Assembly: GCF_021917145.1 (NCBI RefSeq)
Contig: NC_061078.1
Coordinates: 5,290,576 to 5,354,575 of the forward strand
Source of the DNA: Hypomesus transpacificus
Lineage: Eukaryota; Chordata; Actinopteri; Osmeriformes; Osmeridae
Length of the DNA stretch: 64,000 nucleotides
Direction of reading: 5' to 3'
Made by a program: the position numbers and the translations under genes. The notes under the pieces are model-generated. The model searched no databases. It had not been told where the DNA came from and was given only the letters and a program-made list of their open reading frames with translations. This document shows, in pieces, positions 42,066 through 53,300 of the stretch. The stretch's first letter is position 1. Every line of letters begins with the position of its first letter.

Positions 42066-42783
42066 GAACACACCTCCACCTGGGCCGGGCCAGGCCAGCT
42101 CAGGCCAGCCCCCCTCCCCCTCATCACCCACCTGGGCCAGGCCAGCTCAGGCCAGCCCCCCTACCCCTCATCACCCACCTGGGCCGGGCCAGGCCAGCTC
42201 AGGCCAGCCCCCCTCCCCCTCATCACCCACTTGGGCCAGGCCAGCTCAGGCCAGCCCTCCTCCCCTCATCACCCACCTGGGCCAGGCCAGCTCAGGCCAG
42301 CCCCCCTACCCCTCATCACCCACCTGGGCCGGGCCAGGCCAGCTCAGGCCAGCCCCCCCCTCCCCCTCATCACCCACTTGGGCCAGGCCAGCTCAGGCCA
42401 GCCCCCCTCCCCCTCATCACCCACCTGGGCCAGGCCAGCTCAGGCCAGCCCTCCTCCCCCTCATCACCCACCTGGGCCAGGCCAGCTCAGGCCAGCCCCC
42501 CTCCCCCTCATCACCCACCTGGGCCGGGCCAGGCCAGCTCAGGCCAGCTCAGGCCAGCCCTCCTCCCCCTCATCACCCACCTGGGCCGGGCCAGGCCAGC
42601 TCAGGCCAGCCCCCCTACCCCTCATCACCCACCTGGGCCGGGCCAGGCCAGCTCAGGCCAGCCCTCCTCCCCCTCATCACCCACCTGGGCCAGGCCAGCT
42701 CAGGCCAGCCCCCCTACCCCTCATCACCCACCTGGGCCGGGCCAGGCCAGCTCAGGCCAGCCCCCCTCCCCCTCATCACCCAC
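42066..42783. repeat. Minisatellite carrying splice-donor copies, abhd17c intron 2
   Basis: About 14 units of 47-63 bp built from CATCACCCACCTGGGCC, GGGCCAGGCCAGCTCAGG and CCAGCCCCCCTCCCCCT. The array runs directly into the donor of abhd17c exon 2. On the - strand every unit contains CCCAGGTGGGTGATG, matching the real exon 2 donor CCCAG|GTGGGTGATG. The array therefore appears to have grown from the exon-intron boundary itself. Two units (near 42220 and 42367) have CCAAGTGGG instead. Confidence 0.92.
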
Positions 42784-45700
42784 CTGGGGAAGGCGTCGAA
42801 GCAGTAGGTCTTGCGCGTGTCGGGGAAGGCGACGCGGAGGCCAGACATGAGGGGAGAGTGCAGGATGACGGCGGCGCACTCGTAGCGCGCGGCCAGGTCC
42901 ACCGTGGGCACTGTGCCGATGCTCTGGCCGTACAGGATGATGTTCTCTGGAGTCACTCCGTACCTGGGGGAGGGAGGGAGGGGGCGGGGAGGAGAGGGGA
43001 GGAGGGAGGAGAGGGGCAGGGGGTTAGCTGATTACATCACAAAAACATGCCTCAGTTATCCAGCCTGTTGTCATGGTGAGATGTGTCTTCATTATCGGCG
43101 GATCGTTCAGGCTTAGCACTGCCAAGTCAGCGACGCTGAGATAAACCTCCGTTTCCAGCCAATATGACTCCTACCTATAAAACTCAGGACATGACACAAG
43201 CATGGCTAATCTGTGTGGCTTGTAAAATATGACGTGCTTGTTAAGCCGTCACAGTGGGAATGACCTGCGCTGGAGAGATGAAGCTCTCGCCAGGCTGCAG
43301 CCTGCAGGCACTGCTCAGGTCTGCAGGAGGGCGGAGGGCGGGGGGGGGTCAGCACTATAAAAGTCCTTTTTATTAGACGCTCCACAGCAGCCTGACAGAC
43401 ATCACTCAGACTTTACACAGATTTCTTCAATCAGTTCTGCCTTATAAAACACAGAGAGGAAAGAGAGAGAAAAAAGAGAAAGGAAGAGAGGCAGAGACTC
43501 CTTCCTTGCCTGCCTGCCTCTCTCTTTTGCTTTTCTCTCTTTTGCTTCTCCCGCTTCCCACCTCTACCCCCCTTCCCCTCTCTCTCTCCACTCCTGGCAT
43601 GCTCTCCAGTATGGACGTACTGTCTCAGGTATGCAGGGTCTCTCTCAGAATGCAAACACACCAGCTATGTGACCCAGGCAGTGGCAGAGACTTCACCAGA
43701 CTAATACCTCCAGGGCGCAAGACCAGAGCAGCCATAACGGCTGAGCCCCCAGTGAGGGAGGGGAGGGAGGGATGACACGTTCCCCAAGCTAGGCTCACCC
43801 TGCTGGGAAGAGAGGTTCTGTGAACTGGGGAGGATACAGGAGTAGTGTGTGTGCGGGTGTGTGTGTGTAAAAGATGTCTCTTGTCTCTGGTTCCTAACCA
43901 TAAGCAGTACATCAAGGCTTCATAGCACCGCTAAAAGAGTAACTGTCTCTAACGTAACAACAACCACGTAACCAGGCCCTCCATGGACCCTCCAGCCCAG
44001 TGTTCAACACACCAGCTGAGGGAGGGAGGGAGGGAGGAATAATAGTGAGTGTGCCCCCTCCCTCTCCTCCTCGGCACGAGCCACAGGGTTTTAGTAGCAG
44101 AGTTCCAGAGCCAGCTCTCTCTGCTTTCCAGCAGAGGAAATCTGATGGCTCGGCCTTGCTGCGGGCGTCTCTCCCGGTCAGCAGAGGGGGGGGGGGGGGG
44201 AGGAGACGAGCCCACTTCCCTTTTAATATCCCCTCCAAGAAACACAGCAAGACTGGGCCCCGTTTCATTACCCTCGCTGCAGCTCCACAGAGCCCAGACG
44301 GTCAGGGTTTGTCTGGCAGGGCCGGGGGGGCAGGATGAGGCCGCAGTAGAGCTGGGCCACCTGCAGGGGGAGCGTCTGGGGGAGCGCAGGGCTGGAGCGC
44401 AGGGCTATACAGCCAGGAGGGGGAGAAGAAGACATGGGCTCTGGTGAGAGCTCCTGTCAGGAAGACAGGAAGGTCTTTGGAAGAGACTGAAAACAGTGTT
44501 CCCATTCGGGGGCCATGCTGCCTTCTCCTTACTGGAGAGATTCTCTGAGTGAAGAGAAAAGGAAACAGTGTTTAGTGAAAACACTTGTCCAAACATTTGA
44601 GATTCAAACGGAAAGCTACAGAGAGGGAAAGAGGAAGTTGGGTGAGGGAGAGCTAGAGAAGGAGGGGGAGAGAGGGAGAGAGAGAGAGTTTCCACACGCT
44701 AACTCAGTGTTCTGGCCTGTATAAACACCCACTGGTTAGCTTCCATGGAAACAAGTGGAGTTAGCACGAAATGTCAGCGTTCGACTCCCTCTCCCCAGCA
44801 TCGACGCTGTGGATGGTCAGTTCTTCCACTTGTTAACAGCCTCTCCACGGCTGCATGGAGAGGCCAGCGGGTTGAGGACGACATTGAAAGCACGTTAAAG
44901 AGTTTGATGGTTAGAAAGAGGAAGGCTAGTGGGATAAAGGCCACATACAGTAGTCTGTTTTGAGAAACCGTCCCCTGGAGCCAAAATAAACATTTGCAGA
45001 TATTTTCTGGACGAAACTTCGCTCCCTCGAGTCTGCCAGCTCCCCCCCAAACTGAACGCCCCCCCCTCCCAAAGAACCAAATCCTCCGGATTTGAGACGC
45101 ACAAAACCGATCAAGCCCTCGCGATCTCACAACAAACAGCCCTCCCATCCACCTCGCCCAACTTCTTCAACTCTGCAGAACTAACAAGTCATAAATGAAA
45201 AGCTCCAGGTTTTATGAGGTTCAGGAGGGAGATGGAAGCTGAGTATTTGTCTAACCCCTCACAGGAGAGGGTTATTAATAGCTCCTATCCATTCTTTCTT
45301 ACAATAGAACAGAATAGATTGAATAACTTCATGAATATGTACAGTACTGTGCGAAAGCCTTAAGCACAAAATACAAATTCCCGAAAAGGTAAGCAAAAAA
45401 TAAATAAATGATGATGAAATTAAAAGGCTAACAACATTTCTCAACGGTGCAGTTTTTTACAGCTGCACAAATACAGAAAACAAAAATAAATACTTAAAGA
45501 CAATATAAAAGTGAAAAATATACTGCATGTTGGGCTAGGCCTATATAAAAGAAAAAAATATGGACAGAAATATACATGCAGTTTATGTGGCTGTGTATAT
45601 ATGTACAGCTTTATAGATATGATATTCCAGTCCAGGCCCTTCATCTCGTCCTCTACCTTGGTGTATCACCCCCCCCAGGGTTAGCTCTGTGAGGAGGCCC

Positions 45701-48700
45701 CGCCTCTCTGAGAGCTCAGACTGCATTTCCAGATCAGTGCAGATAAAGAGACGGAGGCCCCATTGCCATGCAGAGCAGCATCTCCTGGGATGGAGACTGT
45801 GCGACCAGGGGGCACGGCCTGCTGATATTCACCCAGCTCTCTCCCTTCAAATGACTGCCTTTGAACTTCTGCTGACATTTAGCGAGACCACGCAAAGACA
45901 TTCCAGCGGGCCCCGTGCCTTCATCAGGATGTGTAAGTCGTGAGGAATGACGAGAGTTATGCTGCAGTGTTTCAGGTAGAGGATCTCTGCTCGGGCTCAT
46001 GTCAGAGGAAGAGAAACGAGGGTGTTCATCTCTGACTAGACAGCAGGAAGACCTGAATCCTTCTGTCTTCCTCCACTAGAATGGGGGGCCAGGCCGGTAC
46101 TTTACCGACGCCTTGGGCAGTGATGTAGGGAGGGAGGGAGGGGTGCTGCCTGGGGTGTGCTGTTTGAACCTGTCCAGCCACACACATCAAGTCCTCTTCA
46201 CAAACCTAACCAGACTGATGGGAAACACCACTAGATGATAAAGTGGATGGCGTCTACATCTAACGAGTTATGGGAGTCCCCCCGCACTCTCCTCACTCCT
46301 GGATATGGGTCTACTGGACCTAATAATGTCTGTCAGTCTCAGCCTTCTACACACCTCCTCCGCCCTCACCTCAATCCTTCTCTCCTACACGTCTCCCCTC
46401 ACTCCAATCATTCTCTCCTACACACCTCCTCCCGCTCTCCAACACATCTCCACACCCTTCTCCAACACAACCCCATCCTTCTCTTCTATGCCCTGGTGGA
46501 GAAGCAGGAAGCCGGGTGCACCAGAGTTCAGGTGATAAGACTTAGTTGGAACACTTCAGTCTTTCAAAACAACTGGCACAGAGCAGGACGCCCAGTGAAA
46601 ACCCATTCAGGGGTGTTAACCAGGTCTCTGGGCCCTCCAGCAGAGGCCCCGAGGTAGGGTCACGTCTGGTCCCTGTGCTGGCGGCGAGGGCCAGGGGCCT
46701 GAGGAGACGGCAACAACATGACAGCGAGAGGACGATTGATCTGATAATGAGCCTAACAGCACCTGACAGCTGGGAGGGATTAGACCCCGGAACAATAGAC
46801 ATTACAGAAAACTTTTAATTCTCTCAATTATCTTTCATAATACCCAAACCCCTAACGGATATGGCTCAGTGTTCACGCATGCGTACTGGAAGGGAGGAGG
46901 GTCAAATTAATTAAGTATGATTGATAAAGCTCAGCCTGGAAGGCTTAGGCCAATGAATAATTTAGTGTAATGTAATTAGCTGAATGTTCGCAGCCAACAG
47001 CAGGTGCCAGAGCCAGAATGAACTCTAAATGAGTGGCGTTTGCTTTCACACAACCCTTAGTGGTGCACACCGCTATCTCAGCGAAGAAGTCAGCTGAACA
47101 CTCAGTCCAGACCTGCAAACACAGACAGCAACTGGGAAGGGTAACCTGAGCCCTAGGAGGCAAACTGGGAACCACCAAGATGAGATACAAAAACGATTCC
47201 TAATACAAACCTATGTCACTTAAGGATAAAATGCAAAGTGAAAAATGCTAAACTGAGCCATCAGATATCCTGGTGCCAGAACCTGTTGGGATGAGGAAGT
47301 TCCAGCTGTTAGACTGCAATGCTGGGCCTGATCCAACAGACACTCCATTGATTTAACCATTCTTTTCACCACGTCTGTCGACCAATCAGATCAACAAGCA
47401 GGGGAGGGGTTGGCACTTTACAGGAAGTCCACGATGATTATAAAGAGGCATCGCCTGTGTCCGGGCAGACTGGGATGGACTGATTGTCCTGATCAGGGAT
47501 TTCCGCAGTGCTGTACCTTTGGATAGATTAACACCCTGGTTGACCCCTCTCTTGTAAGAGCTTGCACCTGCAGGCTGGTAATCTCTTCAATCAGGAGGCC
47601 TCACACAAAACCACTGCACAGGCTTACAGAACGCTCCACATCCCTCAACTGACAGCATTTTCCTAAGATTAAAGATCAGAAATATATTTCCTCTGCCACA
47701 GAGGAGAAGCTATCAAGGAACTGTGGAATTCTCCTAGAGGAACGTCATGTCAAATAAAGCTCATGAATCACGCCCGGACAAAGTCCCTCCAGTGGAACCC
47801 TCTGAATTCAACTACATTTACATTTAGTCATTTAGCAGACGCTCTTATCCAGAGCGACTTACAGTAAGTACAGGGACATTCCCCCCGAGGCAAGTAGGGT
47901 GAAGTGCCTTGCCCAAGGACACAACATCATTTGGCACGGCCAGGAATCGATCTGGCAACCTTCAGATTACTAGCCCGATTCCCTACCCACTCAACCGTCT
48001 GACTCCCCCACACTATATTGCCCGCAATGCTGGGTAGGGCCTCGGCAGGAACACCTGCCAGGGAGACTCCTCACCACTCCTACCCTAAACACGACACAAC
48101 TTATCTGTCAGGGAAATAGGAAAATCACAGCACAGTTCTTCTTGACAATGTACTCAATTAATTTCCTCTGTGAAGTATTTCTCTCATCTTTTGAAAAACC
48201 AAAGTGTAATCTATGAAAAAACCTGGACATTGCGCTATACACCTTAAATGTCACCTGCCCTCCACTCACGTCCTTGGGTACACTGACAGAGATCAATGTC
48301 ATCAATACCTCAACATGAATTCGCTATTCAAGAGACTCTCCCCCTAAGGTAGTTATACGCCGTGGAGTATATTGTGCAGTGTGGTTAGGCATTACCTTAA
48401 CGATCTCTCAACAAAAGTAATTAAAACGATATTGAATAAACATGAAGCTGAACCACAGGCACTCGGCCCTCCTGAAGAGATATGAAATGATAAACGGTGT
48501 TTTCACACTTGGTCAGTCAGCCCTCTCCGAGCGCAGCTTCTAGAAGGTTCACACAATAATGGAATGTTACATGCTTGATGACCTGGAGGAGGAACCACTA
48601 TCACACTCTCCCCATTGTGACATTTACACAATGTATCAAACGGAAGATTCATAATGAAAACGGAAGGAAAGGACATGGGTATAACAATGCATTAGGTAGA

Positions 48701-50399
48701 CTTCTGGAGAGGCATAGGGGAGGTTATTATTAGAGTGAGGGAGAAAACCAGCACGTTCATATTAAATAAATACAATTAAATTCTCAAGCTCGCTACACTC
48801 AGAAAATCTTTCCAGGAACACGGCGACACACACGTCTCGGTCACCTTCACCTGAAGCACAGTTCAGGAAAGCAGCACTTAAGCACACATCACACACTGTC
48901 AAAGAAACAATTACTTTAAACAGAAGAAAAACAGCTTTTTACACAAACCTTGTGTTTCTAAGATTAAATAACTTTAACGCAAGAAGCAGGTAAGCGGCAA
49001 CAATGAAAACTAGGAAATCATTTGTTAAATGTCTTTCTTGAACACCTTGACGTATTCCGGCTTGCCAAATTATACTGTAGACAGCTTCAAAGCAGCTGAT
49101 TGTGGTTAACAGTCTTAAAAACTATCTATGAAAGCAGCAGGTGATGGCTAACAACTGCTTACTATAGATTAGCACATGACCGACTACATTGTTCCAACTT
49201 CTGTTTGAAAAACAAGGCTTTGGACATTTTTTTATTAACCATTTGTTTGAACTTAGTGGGAATCAGGATTTAATTGAAAGTGTTTAAAAATGCGTATTAA
49301 GCTAAACATATCTGAACAAGTACCATAGCAACGCATCCTCCAAGTACCTCAGTCACAGTATTCCACGATCATCTCAACTGGAGCAGCTCTCTCTTTCTCT
49401 CTCTCTGGAGAGCTCATAAATGCTCATAACTAAGTAGAAAGGGCCCGACTGCATTTATGGATATAAGCATTTGGAGCATGAGGTGATGAGTCACCACTAC
49501 AGGTCAGTGTTGCAGGTTCAGTTTAAGATCTCCAAAATTCATACCATGTCAAACTTGGAGCTTGTAATCATTTACAGACTTAATGGAGAGTAATGTTGTT
49601 ATAGGGTCCGCATTCCACACAATAACGATACATTTAAAAAAATCTAATAAAAGAATGATAAAAAAGGTGGACCCATATATTAATCAACTTTTCTTCAATA
49701 TACAAAACAGTGCACTTGTGTGGGGAGTATGCAGGGGTGCATGACACTACAGTTGCCATGGAAACACTTTCTCGCGAGGAGGATAGGAACAAAGCTCAAG
49801 GCAGCACCATTGTCGTTGCTTACGTATTAAGGCTAGCTGTGCATGTCATTACAGATGTATTGCAGAAAAAAAAAGCTGGCACATACACAATTGAACACCG
49901 GTTTTCAAACTCACTTGTTTCTCAGCACCTGCCAAGCCGCCTCGATATCTGCATATAGGTTTTTCTCCGACGGCTTACCGCTACTGACACCGTAGCCTGA
50001 ATAATCGTAGGAGAATACATTGCAGTTGATCCTGGACCCAAGGCCGATGTAGAAACTGCACATCTGGCCCAGGTCTACTGCGTTGCCGTGAGAAAATAGC
50101 AATGTGTACCGACTGTTTGGGGCACAGCGTACGAACATGCAGCCAACCCGGTTACCCCTACTGGTCCTGGTGTTAAACACCTCGACAGCATCCAGTTCCC
50201 GCTGGGAGTACTGCCAGTCCGCGCGCTCGGTTAAATGTAAACTACTGGTCCCGTTAGCATCGGTGTGCACAGAATACGTGGGCTCCGGGGGGAGAAATGC
50301 CAGTTTAGCCGCTATACGACTGGGACATGGAGGGCAACAGAACAGCCAGCATAGTTCGCCAAGGGAAAAACCATTCATTCTCGGGCCTTGTTCGGGCAT
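42784..50399 (-). CDS. abhd17c: abhd17c, alpha/beta-hydrolase depalmitoylase (exons 1-2; last exon not in window)
   Basis: Exon 1 is 50399-49915 and exon 2 is 42963-42784; both use GT-AG and join in phase (AGA AAC AA|G TAC). The protein begins [20 protein letters not shown], the family-specific start of ABHD17C. The cysteine cluster CWLFCCPPC is palmitoylated in the ABHD17 family and anchors it to membranes. The oxyanion region reads [12 protein letters not shown], and the nucleophile elbow YGQSIG gives Ser176. Exon 2 ends DAFP-AG|, where other vertebrates continue into IDKISK. ABHD17 enzymes remove palmitate from substrates such as N-Ras and PSD-95. The exon with the catalytic Asp and His should follow to the left but is absent from 38023-42783. 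It probably lies in or beyond the gap. Intron 1 is about 6.95 kb. Confidence 0.95.
45337..45420. mobile_element. Possible fragment of a dispersed repeat (GTACAGTACTGTGCGAAAGCC)
   Basis: GTACAGTACTGTGCGAAAGC followed by TTAAGCAC resembles the end of a dispersed element, with motif TACTGTGCAAAAGTCTTAGGCA, that recurs in fish genomes. The match is from memory, only one end is seen, and no inverted partner was found. Confidence 0.3.
47813..48009 (+). mobile_element. Common teleost short interspersed repeat
   Basis: Contains the widespread fish motif CATTTAGTCATTTAGCAGA, then CGCTCTTATCCAGAGCGACT, GCCTTGCCCAAGGACACAAC and a box, GGAATCGATCTGG, whose complement resembles a Pol III B box. About 200 bp, lying in abhd17c intron 1. 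It is probably a non-autonomous SINE-like or MITE-like element; the family name is not certain to me. Age cannot be judged from one copy. Confidence 0.7.
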
Positions 50400-53300
50400 T
50401 GAGGCTCGGAATTACCCGATAGATGCTTTCCCTTAGAAAACGACAACAAGCTAATACTACTGGCTATATTGTCCACCTGTTTTCGGGCAACAAAATACTT
50501 AAAGCAATTCTCGGATGGGTAGTTAGATAGCTAGGACCTATCTAACATCGGCTAACTAGCTTGGCTAGCTAATGTCCTTTCTTTTGTATAGCTTGATGGC
50601 TAGCTAGCTATTAGCATGAGAAATTAAGCTCAAACCCAGACAGCCATTGCATTGGTTCGGTTATTGAATGTGTGCCACGAAAATGCTGGAGCAAAATCCA
50701 TGCAAAAACTGTCAAGTACAAAACAACGCCGGTTGATCAATTAAGACCTTGTCAAACATAAACGTCAAAGTAGCAAGCTTGCTAGCGCAGTGTATTCGGC
50801 CATAGCACCGATGCCAAATAAAGGATTTCCGGGAATACCGGATATCCTTGTTCGCTGTTTATCATTTTCCGCACCTTTGTATTGACCCTTGCACATTGTA
50901 AACCTTGGCTCGTGCATTTATTCTAATTTGTCACACACACAAATATATAATACGTTATGTTTTGGGGGATATTTGTAAAGTATATACATAACATATCTTA
51001 TATATGTTTTCGTAATTTTTTTTATATATCTTATTATTATCTACTGTGCTTTTTCTTTTACATTTTGTAAGTTGTTGATAGCTTGTGAAAAAAGTTGTAG
51101 AGTCTGTTCATCAGGGTCTCTTTTGGCAAAATTCATGTTAGGATAATAGCACAGCTTCATGCAGATTCATCAACTTTGTGTCAGATAGGTGTCACGGTCA
51201 CAAATGATGCACTGCAGTGTTTTTTTTTTTTTACCGCAAGTCAGATTTGTCCTGTTTGAGCGTGGCAATTTGGCGCATTACGAACCACCAAAAGCCTCCC
51301 ACATTACTATACCTTATAGGGACATTAAAGGAGAACCAGGTGTGGTTGGGCTGTTGAAACACTTAATAGTAGGTAAGAAATCTGTGCACACTGCCCACCA
51401 TCGTAAAATAACCATATGGAGTGGATACTGGGCTGTATTTATCATAGCCAGGAGGATCAGGCATATTGCTAGTTGGTCTGATGAGCTCCAAACTGTCTGT
51501 GTAAATGTTCTGAAAAGACAAGCTTGGCATTAGTAGGCAAAGATTGCTCAGACCCTTTCATGTAGTATGGAGATGAAAGAAAGCTATTATGGAATATGTT
51601 GAGAGCAGTATTCTTTCCTCTTTTTTCCAAAAATTAACGTTTTGCTACCACATCTACATATGTAAAGGAGATTAACAGAGAGGGACAGATCTTAGAACAA
51701 ACTTATCAGACTTATTGATGACCTCAAAAGTCCTAAAGTCCTGTGTACCTCTGCTAAAATACCACTATCTCAAGTCTTCCTGCCAGACGAAAGCTAGTTC
51801 ACGCCACTAACTGTGCTGCATTGGGGGGCTGAACAAACTACCCAGAAGAAGCCTAACCAACTGGAAGATAAGGCAAGAGTGCAAACCTAGTCCAGTTGAC
51901 ATTCTAGGCAGATTCACTCGTGTTCAAAGTATTTGAAAGCACACAAACTTGTTTCTTATGGATCAGTGCTCAATATGAACGTGCACAATTGCCACTCTAT
52001 AAATAGCAGTTAGGCTGTGAAAAATTTGAAGCAGAAATCCATCTTTAAATCTGTGAAAAGTTTACAGGCTGGCTTCAGACTGGTGTTGTTTCATTTTGGT
52101 TACATAAGCAGCTTCCAGTTATGAACTTCTGCCCTGAGGATGTTGGAGAGACAGAGAGGATCTGGAAACCAATCCCACAGAACAATGTCCTCCATCCAGC
52201 AGAGCAGCAACTGCTGTTTCTCTGCTGGTGGACCGGAGGCCGGGACAAAGTTGTCCACAGACACTGATCCAAAACCAGTCAGTGTGTTCACCTCCCTATG
52301 CTGTTATGGTTGGGATTTGGGAGTAGCAGGCTGATCCTGGGCCTGTTCCCAAACTCAGATACCTTCTAGAGTGGGCGTTTTCCTCAGATTGGATCCAGCT
52401 TCGTGTGTTTTCCAGGCAGGGCTGAGATGCTCCCAGCTCAATGGAGGGTGGGGATGGCTAAGCTACCAGGGAATGTAGAGTCTGATCAAAACCATGGGGC
52501 TGGACTGCAAGCCCTCTCTGGAATGCCTGCTCCAGTACACCTCTTGCTGCCAAAGGCTTCTGAGCAATAATCTGACCCTGGCCTTCTTTCAGTGTATTTG
52601 TACCATGAGCCCCTGTGTTTATACATGGATGTGTGGTAGTCATGGGTTAGTACAAAAATGCATTGGCATTTCAAATGTTCCGTTTAATCCAAGCAAACCG
52701 AATGTATATTTGTTCTTGCACAAGTCCTTCTTTAGTTGGAAAATTATATTTTTTATATTAGACATTCAAACAACCCATTGTATTTGATACAATCACCCAG
52801 ACACATGCATAAGCAAAATATAACTGTTAATGGTGCAAATGAAGTCTCTGTCATTCTAGAATAAAGGTTATCATCGGGTCTTTATCCACAAAAACACATT
52901 AACTATCATGGCAGGGTTCTCAAATAACCTTACTCTCAACATTATTCCTAAACTGAATCTACAATGGATACCACAAAAATGCCTGTGTATCCCTTTCAGT
53001 CTGCCAGAAACAATATAATGCTATAAGAACAAGACTTCTATTTCAAGAGGTCAGCTGTTGCTGAAGAATTTTATTTAAGGACAAAGAGTTATAACAAGAT
53101 TGGAATCTAAACCAACACTTAAAAGGTGTAAATGTGTGTTACAGAGAGGGCTAAGAGCTATTTATTGTGACGGCAGACTATCAAAGCTGTATGTTTTATC
53201 AGCTGTGAGTCATCATGACCAGGTCTGCCAGGGGCCTTTGGGTAATTTGACCCCTTGAACGTCACCCTCTGTCCTGCTTCCCGCTTTGAGCATCAGCCCT

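Larger units (their letters stand above)
42964..49914 (-). other. abhd17c intron 1
   Basis: Seven kilobases without a recognisable coding exon. Contents: G runs near 43339 and 44187, purine-rich tracts (43452-43494, 44613-44690), a teleost repeat at 47813-48009 and a possible mobile-element fragment at ~45337-45420. The last part (47000-49900) is AT-rich single-copy-looking sequence in which I see nothing definite. Confidence 0.7.

Noticed and set aside
42062-43031. Two + strand open frames of about 260 codons rich in Pro, Gly and Gln
   Set aside because: They are translations of the abhd17c intron minisatellite and the antisense of exon 2.
51189-51533. + strand frame of 114 codons upstream of abhd17c
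   Set aside because: No recognisable domain, AT-rich surroundings, no splice or promoter context. Possibly a decayed repeat, but nothing supports a gene.
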